From: Quisquiliibacterium transsilvanicum
GTDB lineage: Bacteria > Pseudomonadota > Gammaproteobacteria > Burkholderiales > Burkholderiaceae_E
DNA length: 64,000 bases
Assembly (NCBI RefSeq): GCF_014202215.1
Contig: NZ_JACHGB010000004.1
Span: 471,255-535,254, forward strand
Reading direction: 5' to 3'
Every line of letters begins with the position of its first letter. Position 1 is the stretch's first letter. Under the pieces are notes generated by a model that was not told the origin of the DNA, made no database searches, and saw nothing but the letters and a program-made list of their open reading frames with translations. Below are positions 8,521-26,743 of the stretch, piece by piece. The position numbers were made by a program, and so were the translations under genes.

Positions 8521-8580
8521 GCATCGCCCTCCGGCGATGCGAGGGCCTTGCGGGGCGCCCTCCGGGCGCCCCTTGCGTTT
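8521..8580 (+). terminator. Double hairpin terminator after the PEP-CTERM gene
   Basis: Two perfect hairpins follow one another: GCATCGCC-CTCC-GGCGATGC (8521-8540) and GGGGCGCCC-TCC-GGGCGCCCC (8552-8572), the second followed by TTGCGTTT. The site lies between convergent genes and may serve both. Confidence 0.75.
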
Positions 8581-8617
8581 GTGCGTCTTCGCGGCCGCTT
8601 CCACCGCGCCTCCAGGG

Positions 8618-8890
8618 TCAGCCCTGGGGCGGGCTGTCCGGCCCGTTGCGGCGGTCTTCGCGCAGCATGAACAGGTAAAGGCTCTCGACCTTCTCCCGCG
8701 CCCACGGGGTTCTGCGCAGGAACTTCAGGCTCGACGCGAAGCTCGGTTCGTGCGTGAAGCAGCGGATCGGAATGCGCTCGGCCAGGCCGGCCCAGCCATG
8801 GCGCGCGACGAGCTGATCGAGCAGGGCTGCGAGGGTGATGCCGTGCAGCGGGTTGCGCGCCTGCCCGGCCGGGGTAGGGAGGTCGGTCAT
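8618..8890 (-). CDS. VF530 / DUF2132 family protein
   Basis: The small 90-residue basic protein has the family core: NPLHGITLAALLDQLV, GWAGLAERIPIRCF, PSFASSLKFLRRTPWAREKVE and LYLFMLRE. VF530 proteins are all-helical, and their fold has been compared with DNA-binding proteins, but the function is unproven. The ATG at 8888-8890 has TAGAAT only 6 nt upstream, so its mRNA may be leaderless. It is divergent from dbpA, with 53 bp between the starts. Confidence 0.9.
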   Translation of the reverse strand: MTDLPTPAGQARNPLHGITLAALLDQLVARHGWAGLAERIPIRCFTHEPSFASSLKFLRRTPWAREKVESLYLFMLREDRRNGPDSPPQG

Positions 8891-8896
8891 TCTCGA

Positions 8897-8902
8897 ATTC
8901 TA
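8897..8902 (-). promoter_or_regulatory. -10 element close to the VF530 start
   Basis: TAGAAT on the minus strand ends 6 nt before the ATG, so transcription should start at or next to the initiation codon. No good -35 is visible. Confidence 0.4.
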
Positions 8903-8932
8903 AGGCGCTCGGCAGCGATCGCCCGGGTCTGA

Positions 8933-8938
8933 GACAAT
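8933..8938 (+). promoter_or_regulatory. -10 element close to the dbpA start
   Basis: GACAAT ends 5 nt before the dbpA ATG and there is no Shine-Dalgarno sequence between. This suggests a leaderless mRNA, or initiation very near the codon. Confidence 0.35.
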
Positions 8939-8943
8939 CCGGG

Positions 8944-10346
<1,403 letters not shown>

Positions 10347-10350
<4 letters not shown>

Positions 10351-10886
10351 ACCGGCCGAGGGATGGAGCGAGGCAGGGCGTGAAGGGCGCGGCGCCGGCG
10401 AGCCGGGCGAAGCAGCGGCCGGCGGGTGCGGCACCTGCGAGCGGATCGAGGGATCGGACGACGGGCGCAGTGCCTGCGAGCCGATCGCAGGGTGCCGCCA
10501 AGGGCGCGGCGCCCGAGAGCGGGGCGAAGGCGGGGGCGCCGGGCGTCGCTCCCGCGCGCCGAGCGAAGGACGGGCCCAGGGGAGCAGCGCCTGCCAGCCG
10601 GTTCAAGGATGCGGCGCAGGGCGCGCCGGCGCGGGTCGAGTTCGAGCTTCGCGGCGAGCACATCGCGCTCGACGCGCTGCTCAAGGCCACCGGGCTGGCC
10701 GAAAGCGGCGGCGCCGCCAAGCAGGCGATCATAAGCGGCACGGTGCGGGTCGACGGCGCGGTGGAACTGCGCCGCGGCTGCAAGCTGAGGGCGGGGCAGG
10801 TGGTGGAGGCGGACGGCACGTGGATCCGGATCGGCGCGCCGGGCGGTCACCCCAAGGGCGGCACGGCCCCCGGCCAGGCGGCCTGA
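10347..10886 (+). CDS. S4-domain RNA-binding protein with Ala/Arg-rich repeat tail
   Basis: The C-terminal half of this 179-residue protein is a YbcJ/RlmE-unrelated S4 RNA-binding fold: EFELRGEHIALDALLKATG, GGAAKQAIISGTVRVDG and RRGCKLRAGQVVE. The first 95 residues are very basic low complexity built from degenerate 14-20 residue repeats around G-A-A/V-P-A-S-R. The start is the GTG at 10347, which overlaps the dbpA stop by 4 nt, so the two RNA-binding proteins are translationally coupled. This supports a role in ribosome assembly or rRNA binding. An internal start nearer the S4 domain is possible, but no ATG is present in the tail. Confidence 0.82.
10375..10630 (+). repeat. Degenerate in-frame repeats in the S4-protein tail
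   Basis: About seven imperfect copies of a 40-60 nt unit with the core GGCGCGGCGCC-TGCGAGCCG encode G-A-A-P-A-S-R-like segments. The copies are diverged, so this is old or fast-evolving low complexity and not a recent duplication. Confidence 0.6.
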
Positions 10887-11006
10887 CGCCGGGCCTGGGC
10901 AGGCGGACCGCCCCCGGACGGGCCGGTCCGCAGGGTGAAACGCCGGCGCGACAGCTGCCCGGTGCCGTTGCTATCCTCGGCGCACCCCTTCAGCCGAGGT
11001 CGCCCC

Positions 11007-11879
11007 GTGAAAGAAAGCCGTTCCGTCTTCCTGCCCATCCGCGGCGTCGACTACCACTGCCGCATCTGGGGGCCCGCCGGCGCGCCGCGGCTGTTCCTGC
11101 TGCACGGCTCGCAGGACGTGTCCGCGTCCTGGCAGTTCACCGTCGATTCCTTCGAGCACGACTGGGAGGTGGTCGCGCCCGACTGGCGGGGCAACGGCCT
11201 GTCGGGCTGGACCGGCGCCGACTCCTACTGGTTCCCCGACTATGTCGGCGACCTGCATGCGCTGCTCCAGCATTTCTCGCCGGAGCAGCCGGCGCGCGTG
11301 GTCGGCCACAGCATGGGGGCGCACATCGCTGCGCTGTATGCGGGCGTGCGCCCGGACGGCGTCGGCCGCTTCGTCAACGTCGATGGCTTCGGCCCGCCGG
11401 GAGGCCGCCAGGACCCCGCGCCGCGGCGGCTGGCGAAGTGGCTGGCGCAGCTCGACGACGACACCTCGCAGCGGCCCTACGAGAGCTACGACGAGTTCGC
11501 GCTGCGGATGCAGTCGGAGAATCCGCGGCTCACCGACGAGCGGGCGCGCTTCCTGGTGCGGCACTGGGGCAAGGAGGCCGAGGACGGCACCGTGGTGCGC
11601 CGAGCTGATCCCGCGCTCAAGCGCATCAATCCGCTGCCCCTCTCCCAGCCGGACGTGCTCGACTGCTGGCGCCAGACCCAGGCCTCGGTGCTCTGGGTCG
11701 ACGGCGCGCAGTCCGGGCTGTGGGCGCGGCTGGCGTCGAACCCGCAGGAATTCCAGGATCGCGCCAGCGCCTACGCCGATCTTCAGGTCGAGCACGTCGA
11801 CGATTCCGGACACAACATCCACCACGACCAGCCCGAGCGGCTGGCCGCGGTGATCGAGGCCTTCATGCGCGGCCGCTGA
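11007..11879 (+). CDS. Alpha/beta hydrolase
   Basis: This soluble 290-residue hydrolase has the oxyanion region LFLLHGSQD (residues 29-37), the APDWRGNGLS turn, the nucleophile elbow GHSMG with Ser102, and a C-terminal DDSGHNIHHDQPE carrying the catalytic His. The layout fits the epoxide hydrolase/haloperoxidase/esterase superfamily, but the substrate cannot be named. I chose the GTG at 11007 because GAGG lies upstream and a TATCCT -10 at 10971 would lie inside the longer frame that starts at 10935. It is convergent with the ABC-F gene. Confidence 0.85.
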   Translation: MKESRSVFLPIRGVDYHCRIWGPAGAPRLFLLHGSQDVSASWQFTVDSFEHDWEVVAPDWRGNGLSGWTGADSYWFPDYVGDLHALLQHFSPEQPARVVGHSMGAHIAALYAGVRPDGVGRFVNVDGFGPPGGRQDPAPRRLAKWLAQLDDDTSQRPYESYDEFALRMQSENPRLTDERARFLVRHWGKEAEDGTVVRRADPALKRINPLPLSQPDVLDCWRQTQASVLWVDGAQSGLWARLASNPQEFQDRASAYADLQVEHVDDSGHNIHHDQPERLAAVIEAFMRGR

Positions 11880-11928
11880 AGCCGCGGCGCGCTCCGGCGG
11901 TGGCCAGGGGCGCCGCAGCCGCGTGCGC

Positions 11929-20081
<8,153 letters not shown>

Positions 20082-20231
20082 GGGGGGCGTGTCGCGACGA
20101 GGGGGGAGGCGGGAGTCTAGCAGGCGGGGGGATTGCGCCGAGGGGCGGCCACGCGCCTGGAAGGGCTGCGCGGCCGGCCGCGGCGCGGGGCCTGCCGGGG
20201 CGCCGGTCCGGGCGCGCCGGCAGCGATCCGC

Positions 20232-20237
20232 TAACAT
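20232..20237 (+). promoter_or_regulatory. Probable -10 element of ridA
   Basis: TAACAT (5 of 6 match) lies about 30 nt before the ridA ATG, giving a short leader that includes GAGGA at 20254-20258. The 186-bp region is shared with divergent uvrA; I see no LexA-type CTGT-N8-ACAG site in it. Confidence 0.4.
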
Positions 20238-20267
20238 TGGCCGCCACATTCACCGAGGACCTTCCCG

Positions 20268-20651
20268 ATGGCCAAGCAAGTGGTTTCCAGCCCGTCCGCA
20301 CCCGCGGCGATCGGTCCCTATTCGCAGGCGATCGACGCCGGCGGCACGGTCTACCTGTCCGGCCAGATCGGCCTCGACCCGGGCACTGGCCAGCTGGTGG
20401 AGGGCGGCTTCGACGCGCAGGTGCACCGGGCGCTGCGCAACCTGCGCGCGGTGGCCGAGGCGGCCGGCGCTTCGCTCGACGACTGCGTGAAGCTGACGCT
20501 GTTCCTCACCGACCTGGCGAACTTCCCCCGGGTCAACGAGATCATGCAGGAGTACTTCGCCAGGCCCTTCCCGGCCCGCTCCACCGTGGGCGTGTCCAGC
20601 CTGCCGCGCGACGCGCAGTTCGAGGTCGAGGCAGTGCTGGTGAAGGGCTGA
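20268..20651 (+). CDS. ridA: RidA family enamine/imine deaminase
   Basis: The 127-residue trimeric enzyme hydrolyses reactive 2-aminoacrylate and related enamines from PLP enzymes. Hallmarks are [19 protein letters not shown], the [10 protein letters not shown] helix, KLTLFLTDL and the active-site Arg in [13 protein letters not shown]. The length matches E. coli RidA. GAGGA precedes the ATG. It is followed 19 nt later by recG, so the two are probably co-transcribed. Confidence 0.95.
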   Translation: MAKQVVSSPSAPAAIGPYSQAIDAGGTVYLSGQIGLDPGTGQLVEGGFDAQVHRALRNLRAVAEAAGASLDDCVKLTLFLTDLANFPRVNEIMQEYFARPFPARSTVGVSSLPRDAQFEVEAVLVKG

Positions 20652-20670
20652 GCTTCGGCGCGGATCCGGC

Positions 20671-22806
20671 GTGGCCGCCGATTTCCTGTCCCGACTGGCG
20701 CGCCTCGGGATCCGTCGCGAGCAGGACCTGCTGCTGCACCTGCCGCTGCGCTACGAGGACGAGACGCGGCTGGTGCCGATCGCGTCGCTGCTGCCGGGCC
20801 AGTCGGCTCAGGTGGAGGGGGTGATCAGCCGCAGCGAGGTGGTCGGGCGCGGGCGGCGCTCGCTGCAGGTGGAACTGCGCGACGACAGCGGCGCCATCGG
20901 GCTGCGTTTCCTGAACTTCTACGGCTCGCAGGTGGCGCAGCTGGCGCGGGGCCGCAGGGTGCGCGCCAGCGGCGAGGTGCGCGGCGGACTGCTGGGACTG
21001 GAGATGGTGCACCCGCGCTATCGGCTGGTCGAGGAGGGCGCGCCGCTGCCCACGCGGCTCACACCGGTCTATCCGAGCGCCGCGGGCATCGGGCAGGCGT
21101 CGCTGCGCAGGGCGGTGCTGCAGGCGCTGCGCATCCACCATTGGGCCGAGACCGTGCCGAGCGCCTGCCTGGAAGCGCTGCACCTGCCGGCGCCGATGGC
21201 GGCGCTGCGTTTCCTGCACGAGCCGCCGGCGGCCGCCGACCTGGGCGCGCTGGAGGACCGCAGCGCGCCGGCCTGGCGGCGCATCGTCTTCGACGAGCTG
21301 CTCGCGCAGCAGCTCTCGCTGCGGCGCGCCCGTGCGGCGCGCGCCGACCGGCGCGCCGAGCCGCTGCGCGATGCCGGCCTGGTTGGGCGGCTGCTCGCCG
21401 CGCTGCCCTTCCGACTCACCGGCGCGCAGGCGCGCGCCTGGCGCGAGGTGGCGGCCGACCTGTCCGCGGTCCAGCCGATGAACCGCCTGGTCCAGGGCGA
21501 CGTGGGCAGCGGCAAGACCGTGATCGCCGCGCTGGCGGCGGCGCAGGCGATCGGCAGCGGCTGCCAGGCGGCGCTGATGGCGCCGACCGAGATCCTCGCC
21601 GAGCAGCATTTCCGCAAGCTCGGGCCATGGATGGCAGCGATCGGCGCGCGCATCGCCTGGCTGTCCGGGTCGCTCAAGGAGTCGCGCAAGCGCGAGGTGC
21701 GCGAGCGGGTTGCGGCCGGCGAGGTCGACCTGCTGGTGGGGACCCACGCGCTGATCGAGGATTCGGTCGTGTTCCCGCGGCTGGGCCTGGCGATCGTCGA
21801 CGAGCAGCATCGTTTCGGCGTCGCGCAGCGGCTCGCGCTGCGCGGCAAGGGCGAGGCGCTTCCGCATCAGCTGATGATGAGCGCGACGCCGATCCCGCGC
21901 ACATTGGCGATGACCTATTACGCGGATCTCGACGTGTCGGTGATCGACGAACTGCCGCCGGGCCGGCGGCCGGTGCTCACCCGGCTGGTATCCGACGCGC
22001 GCCGTGACGAGCTCATCGAGCGGGTGCGGGCCGCGGCGGCCGCGGGCCGGCAGGTCTACTGGGTCTGCCCGCTGATTGAGGAGGCCGCGGAGGACGAGTC
22101 CGTGGCCACGCGCGGCACCGCTGCCGGGGACGAAGCTGGCAAAGCGCGCGAGGCGGCAGCTGCCGCCTCCGGCAACGGCCGAAGGAGGGCGGCGTCCGCG
22201 CTGAAGCAGCGCGAGGCGCTCGAGCTGCAGACCGCGATCGACACGCATGCGCTGCTGCAGGAGGCGCTCGCGCCGATTCCCGTCGGGCTGGTGCATGGCC
22301 GGCTCGCGGCCGCCGAGAAGCAGGCGGTGATGGACGGATTCTCGCGCGGCGAGCTGCAGGTGCTGGTCGCCACCACGGTGATCGAGGTCGGCGTCGACGT
22401 GCCGAACGCCTCGCTGATGGTGGTCGAGCACGCCGAGCGCTTCGGCCTGGCGCAACTGCACCAGCTGCGCGGCCGCGTGGGCCGGGGCACTGCCGACAGC
22501 GTCTGCGTGCTGATGTACCGGGGGCCGCTGTCGCCCACCGCGCGCGCGCGCCTGAAGACCATGCACGAGACCAGCGACGGCTTCGAGATCGCCAGGCGCG
22601 ACCTCGAACTGCGCGGGCCCGGCGAGTTCCTTGGCGCGCGGCAGTCGGGAGTGGCGCTGCTGCGCTTCGCCGACCTGGAGCGGGATGCCGACCTGGCGGC
22701 GGCTGCGCGCGAATGCGCCGCGCGCATGCTCGAAGGAGACCAGGCGACGGTGGATGCGCATCTCGACCGCTGGCTGGGCGGCCGGGAGGAGTTCCTGAAA
22801 GCCTGA
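20671..22806 (+). CDS. recG: ATP-dependent DNA helicase RecG
   Basis: RecG remodels stalled forks and branched DNA. The 711-residue protein has the N-terminal wedge/OB domain (LLLHLPLRYEDET onward), Walker A GDVGSGKT, MAPTEILAEQ, DEQHRFG, SATPIPRT and the C-terminal VATTVIEVGVDVPNA and QLRGRVGRG motifs. The GTG at 20671 gives the expected N-terminus. An insertion of about 45 Ala/Arg/Glu-rich residues follows VYWVCPLIEEA in the second motor domain. OxyR follows 65 nt downstream. Confidence 0.96.
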   Translation: MAADFLSRLARLGIRREQDLLLHLPLRYEDETRLVPIASLLPGQSAQVEGVISRSEVVGRGRRSLQVELRDDSGAIGLRFLNFYGSQVAQLARGRRVRASGEVRGGLLGLEMVHPRYRLVEEGAPLPTRLTPVYPSAAGIGQASLRRAVLQALRIHHWAETVPSACLEALHLPAPMAALRFLHEPPAAADLGALEDRSAPAWRRIVFDELLAQQLSLRRARAARADRRAEPLRDAGLVGRLLAALPFRLTGAQARAWREVAADLSAVQPMNRLVQGDVGSGKTVIAALAAAQAIGSGCQAALMAPTEILAEQHFRKLGPWMAAIGARIAWLSGSLKESRKREVRERVAAGEVDLLVGTHALIEDSVVFPRLGLAIVDEQHRFGVAQRLALRGKGEALPHQLMMSATPIPRTLAMTYYADLDVSVIDELPPGRRPVLTRLVSDARRDELIERVRAAAAAGRQVYWVCPLIEEAAEDESVATRGTAAGDEAGKAREAAAAASGNGRRRAASALKQREALELQTAIDTHALLQEALAPIPVGLVHGRLAAAEKQAVMDGFSRGELQVLVATTVIEVGVDVPNASLMVVEHAERFGLAQLHQLRGRVGRGTADSVCVLMYRGPLSPTARARLKTMHETSDGFEIARRDLELRGPGEFLGARQSGVALLRFADLERDADLAAAARECAARMLEGDQATVDAHLDRWLGGREEFLKA

Positions 22807-22857
22807 AGGTCTGGACGCTCCGACGCCCGAAGGCCTGAAGGCCCGGACCCGGCTTGC

Positions 22858-22863
22858 TATCAT
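22858..22863 (+). promoter_or_regulatory. -10 element immediately before oxyR
   Basis: TATCAT (5 of 6) ends 8 nt before the oxyR ATG with no ribosome site between, predicting a leaderless or nearly leaderless transcript. Read-through from recG is also possible. Confidence 0.4.
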
Positions 22864-22871
22864 CGCTCGCC

Positions 22872-23816
22872 ATGACCCTGACCGAACTGAAGTACATCGT
22901 GGCGGTGGCGCGCGAGCGCCATTTCGGGCGGGCGGCCGAGGCCTGCTTCGTCAGCCAGCCCACGCTGTCGGTTGCGATCAGGAAGCTCGAGGAGGAGCTC
23001 GGCGTGCAGCTCTTCGAGCGCGGCAGCACCGAGGTCTCGGTCACCCCCACCGGGCAGCAGATCGTCGAGCAGGCCCAGCGGGTCCTGGAGCAGACCAACA
23101 CCATCCGCGAGATCGCGCGCCAGGGAAAGGACCCGCTGTCCGGCCCGCTGCGGGTCGGCGTCATCTACACGATCGGTCCCTACCTGCTGCCCAACCTGGT
23201 CAGGCAGATGATCGCGGACGCGTCCGGGATGCCGCTGATCCTGCAGGAGAGCTTCACGATCAAGCTGCTGGAGTCGCTGCGCCAGGGCGACCTCGACGTG
23301 GCCATCCTCGCCGACCCCTTCCCCGACCAGGGCCTGATGACGCAGGCCGTCTACGACGAGAGCTTCGTGATCGCGGTGCCGCGCGGGCATCCCTGGGCCA
23401 GGCGGGAGGCGATCGGCGCCACCGAGCTGAAGTCGGAGACCATGCTGCTGCTCGGCACTGGACACTGTTTCCGCGACCAGGTGCTGGAGGTCTGTCCCGA
23501 GCTGTCGCGGTTTTCGCAGGCCAGCGGCGGCATCCAGAAGACCTTCGAGGGCTCGTCGCTCGAGACCATCCGTCACATGGTGGCTTCGGGCATCGGCGTC
23601 ACGGTGATGCCGATGATGGCCCGGCCGGAGCATGTCGACGAGGGCCTGCTGTCCTACGTTCCCTTCGAGCCGCCCGCGCCCCAGCGTCGCGTCTCGCTGG
23701 TCTGGCGCAAGAGCTTTCCGCGGCTGCCGGCGATCGAAGCCCTGCGCCACGGCATCCTGTCCGCGGGCCTGCACGGCGTGACGCTGCTGCGGGACGCGAA
23801 GCCTCAATCACACTGA
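22872..23816 (+). CDS. oxyR: Hydrogen peroxide-sensing LysR-type regulator OxyR
   Basis: The 314-residue regulator has an N-terminal winged helix-turn-helix (HFGRAAEACFVSQPTLSVAI) and a peroxide-sensing domain with the redox pair Cys199 and Cys208 in GTGHCFRDQVLEVC. These residue numbers equal those of E. coli OxyR, which strongly supports the peroxide-sensor assignment over other LysR proteins. In cells the disulfide form activates catalase, peroxidase and Dps genes. The start ATG at 22872 matches the canonical MTLTELKYIVAV. cysM begins 6 nt after its stop, an uncommon partner that ties cysteine supply to the peroxide regulator. Confidence 0.96.
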   Translation: MTLTELKYIVAVARERHFGRAAEACFVSQPTLSVAIRKLEEELGVQLFERGSTEVSVTPTGQQIVEQAQRVLEQTNTIREIARQGKDPLSGPLRVGVIYTIGPYLLPNLVRQMIADASGMPLILQESFTIKLLESLRQGDLDVAILADPFPDQGLMTQAVYDESFVIAVPRGHPWARREAIGATELKSETMLLLGTGHCFRDQVLEVCPELSRFSQASGGIQKTFEGSSLETIRHMVASGIGVTVMPMMARPEHVDEGLLSYVPFEPPAPQRRVSLVWRKSFPRLPAIEALRHGILSAGLHGVTLLRDAKPQSH

Positions 23817-23822
23817 GCACGA

Positions 23823-24734
23823 ATGAACCCGATCCAGTACATGACCGTCGACCAGACGATCGGCCGCACGCCGCTGGTGCGGCTGCAGCGCATCGAAGAG
23901 CAGGACAACGCGCGCCGGGGCAACGTCCTGCTCGCCAAGCTCGAGGGCAACAACCCGGCGGGTTCGGTCAAGGACCGGCCCGCGCTGGCGATGATCGCGC
24001 GCGCCGAGGCGCGCGGCGACATCCGTCCGGGCGACACGCTGATCGAAGCCACTTCCGGCAACACCGGAATCGCGCTGGCGATGGCCGCCGCCATCCGCGG
24101 CTACCGGATGGTGCTGATCATGCCGGACAACCTCTCGGTGGAACGCCGGCAGTCGATGAAGGCCTATGGCGCCGAGCTGATCCTGGTCTCGAAGGCCGAG
24201 GGCATGGAGGGCGCGCGCGACCTCGCCGACCGCATGCAGGCCGAAGGCAGGGGCAGGGTGCTCGACCAGTTCGCCAACGACGACAACTGGGCGGCGCACT
24301 ACGAATCCACTGGTCCGGAGATCTGGGACGACACCGGCGGCCGGGTCACGCATTTCGTCTCGGCGATGGGCACCACAGGCACCATCACCGGGGTGTCGCG
24401 TTACCTGAAGGAGCGCAATCCCGGCGTGGTCATCGTGGGCGCGCAGCCCACCGACGGGTCGTCGATCCCCGGCATCCGCAAGTGGCCCGAGGCCTACATG
24501 CCGAAGATCTACAGCCATGCGCTGGTCGACCGCATCGAGGAGGTCACTCAATCGGATGCGGAGGAGATGGCCCGCCGGCTCGCCGCCGAGGAGGGAATCT
24601 TCGGCGGCATCTCGGCCGCTGGCGCCTGCTGCATCGCGCTGCGCATCGCGCGCGAGGTGGAGAACGCAACGATCGTCTTCGTGGTCTGCGACCGCGGCGA
24701 CCGCTACCTGTCCACCGGCGTCTTTCCCGGGTGA
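23823..24734 (+). CDS. cysM: Cysteine synthase B
   Basis: This PLP enzyme makes cysteine (or S-sulfocysteine, using thiosulfate) from O-acetylserine. The 303-residue protein has the PLP lysine Lys50 in NNPAGSVKDRPA, the TSGNTG substrate loop, the GTTGT phosphate-binding turn, and the C-terminal VVCDRGDRYLSTGVFP that marks the CysM type. It starts 6 nt after oxyR, so both are probably on one transcript. Confidence 0.95.
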   Translation: MNPIQYMTVDQTIGRTPLVRLQRIEEQDNARRGNVLLAKLEGNNPAGSVKDRPALAMIARAEARGDIRPGDTLIEATSGNTGIALAMAAAIRGYRMVLIMPDNLSVERRQSMKAYGAELILVSKAEGMEGARDLADRMQAEGRGRVLDQFANDDNWAAHYESTGPEIWDDTGGRVTHFVSAMGTTGTITGVSRYLKERNPGVVIVGAQPTDGSSIPGIRKWPEAYMPKIYSHALVDRIEEVTQSDAEEMARRLAAEEGIFGGISAAGACCIALRIAREVENATIVFVVCDRGDRYLSTGVFPG

Positions 24735-24768
24735 GCCCCGCCGCCGACGGCTCGCGTCCGGGGCCCGG

Positions 24769-25674
24769 GTGAGCGCGCTGCCGGCCGCCGTGGCCGCGCC
24801 CGCCGCGCATCCGGCGCGCGGCATCCTGCTGATGGTCGCCACGGTGTGCTCGTTCGCGACCATGGAGGCGATCGTCAAATGGCTGTCGCAGTCCTATCCG
24901 GTGCCGATGATCACCTGGGCGCGTTACCTGGTGCAGGTGCTGCTGATGCTCGTGGTGTTCTGGCCGCGGATGGGTCCGCGGATCCTGGTCACCCGGCGCC
25001 CCGGGATGCAGGTGCTGCGCGGCGCGCTGCTCGGAGTTGCGTCACTGACCTTCTTCACCGGGCTGGCGGGCATCCCGCTGGCCGAGGCCACTGCCATTTC
25101 GTCGATCGGCCCGATCCTGGTGACGGTATTCGCAGTGCTGCTGCTGGGCGAGAAGGCGCCGGCCGGCACCGCATGGGCGCTGGCCGCGAGCTTCTGCGGC
25201 GTGCTGCTGATCGTGCGGCCGGGCAGTTCGGTGTTCGCCTGGAGCGCGCTGTGGCCGCTGGCGAGCGCGTTCTGCTACGCCGGCTACCAGCTGCTGACGC
25301 GGCGCCTGGCCGGGGTCGATGACGGCAATGCGACGCTGCTGCTGGGCGCGCTGGTGGCGACCGGGGCGCTGAGCCTGATGGTGCCCTTCCACTGGGCCAC
25401 GCCGCGCAACCTGATCGACCTGGGGCTGCTGGTGGCCACCGGCGCGATCGGTGCGCTGGGCCACTTCACGCTGGTGCGGGCGCTGGAGTCGGCGCCGGCC
25501 ACGCTGCTGGCGCCGTTCAGCTACCTGCACCTGGTGGTGTCGCTGTTCCTTGGCCTGCTGGTCTTCGGCACCTTTCCGGACGGGATCGCGCTCGCCGGCA
25601 TCGGGCTGATCGTCGCGAGCGGAATCGTGATGCTGGTGCGCAGCCGGCGGGCGGTGGATCCGGTCGAGGACTGA
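24769..25674 (+). CDS. EamA/DMT-superfamily transporter
   Basis: The 301-residue inner-membrane protein has ten predicted hydrophobic segments in two repeated EamA halves, with the short Pro/Gly loops typical of drug/metabolite transporters (MEAIVKWLSQ, ISSIGPILVTVFAVLLLGE, FSYLHLVVSLFLGLLVFGTFP). I chose the GTG at 24769 because it precedes the first membrane segment by about 18 residues; a GTG at 24731 is out of frame. It lies 34 nt downstream of cysM. Export of amino acids or related metabolites is typical of the family, but the substrate is unknown. Confidence 0.88.
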   Translation: MSALPAAVAAPAAHPARGILLMVATVCSFATMEAIVKWLSQSYPVPMITWARYLVQVLLMLVVFWPRMGPRILVTRRPGMQVLRGALLGVASLTFFTGLAGIPLAEATAISSIGPILVTVFAVLLLGEKAPAGTAWALAASFCGVLLIVRPGSSVFAWSALWPLASAFCYAGYQLLTRRLAGVDDGNATLLLGALVATGALSLMVPFHWATPRNLIDLGLLVATGAIGALGHFTLVRALESAPATLLAPFSYLHLVVSLFLGLLVFGTFPDGIALAGIGLIVASGIVMLVRSRRAVDPVED

Positions 25675-25723
25675 TCACAGCGGGCCGCGGTCTCCGCAGG
25701 GCCGCGCCTGCGGCCGGGCGGGC

Positions 25724-26701
25724 TCAGTGACTGCGCCCGGACAGCCGGCGCACCAGGCTCACCACCGCCACCGTGAGCCCGCCGGCCACGATGCCGACCG
25801 CGGCGTTCACGCCGGTCTGGGCCAGGGTGCCGACCACTCCGCCGAGACCGGCCAGGCCTTCGACCCAGTGGTGCAGCCAGGGGATGCCGTGCACCAGGAT
25901 GCCGCCGCCCACCAGGAACATCGCAGCAGTGCCGGCGATCGACAGCCCCTTCATCAGCCAGGGCGCGGCCGCGAGGATGCCGTGCCCGAGGCTGCGCTGG
26001 AAGCGGGCCCAGGCGCCGGTTCCGGGGCGCTGGCTGAGGTGGAGCCCGGCGTCGTCGAGCTTGACGATGCCGGCCACCAGACCATAGACGCCGATGGTCA
26101 TGATCAGCGCAATGCCCGACAGCACCGCGACCCGGGTGCCGAAATCGGCGCCGGCGACCGCGCCCAGTGTGATCGCGATGATCTCGGCCGACAGGATGAA
26201 GTCGGTGCGCACCGCGCCGCCGATCTTCTCCTTCTCGAAGGCGACCAGGTCCACGTCGGGGTCGAGCACCGCCTTGATGCGGCGGCCGTGTTCCTCGGCC
26301 GCATCCGGCGCGGGGCCGATGTGGTGCCAGATCTTCTCGAAGCCCTCGTAGCAGAGGAACAGGCCGCCCGCCATCAGCAGCGGCGTCACCGCCCAGGGCG
26401 CGAAGGCGCTGATCGCCAGCGCCGCCGGCACCAGGATCAGCTTGTTGCGCATCGATCCCTTGAAGACCGCCCCGACGACCGGGAGCTCCCGGTCGGCCTT
26501 CACGCCGGAGACCTGCTGCGCGTTGAGCGCGAGGTCGTCGCCCAGCACGCCCGCGGTCTTCCTCGTCGCGACCTTGGTCAGGGCAGCGACGTCGTCGAGC
26601 GCGCCGGCCGCCTGCTTCGCGGAGATCTTGGTCATGATCGCGACGTCGTCGAGCAGCGCGGCGATGTCGTCGATGAGGAGCAGCAGGCTGCTTCCGGCCA
26701 T
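25724..26701 (-). CDS. DUF808 family membrane protein (YedI-like)
   Basis: The 325-residue protein has the distinctive DUF808 opening, [18 protein letters not shown], followed by [16 protein letters not shown] and several hydrophobic segments between residues 90 and 310. The family is widespread in Proteobacteria and has no established function. It is last in the minus-strand series after mltB, with a 42-nt gap, and its 3' end converges on the EamA gene. Confidence 0.9.
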   Translation of the reverse strand: MAGSSLLLLIDDIAALLDDVAIMTKISAKQAAGALDDVAALTKVATRKTAGVLGDDLALNAQQVSGVKADRELPVVGAVFKGSMRNKLILVPAALAISAFAPWAVTPLLMAGGLFLCYEGFEKIWHHIGPAPDAAEEHGRRIKAVLDPDVDLVAFEKEKIGGAVRTDFILSAEIIAITLGAVAGADFGTRVAVLSGIALIMTIGVYGLVAGIVKLDDAGLHLSQRPGTGAWARFQRSLGHGILAAAPWLMKGLSIAGTAAMFLVGGGILVHGIPWLHHWVEGLAGLGGVVGTLAQTGVNAAVGIVAGGLTVAVVSLVRRLSGRSH

Positions 26702-26743
26702 TTCGGTGCGTCCCTTGGTGTGCCTGCCTGCGCCGCTGCGGCC

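Noticed and set aside
20082-20267. An SOS (LexA) box for uvrA in the uvrA-ridA gap
   Set aside because: No CTGT-N8-ACAG-like sequence is present within the gap.
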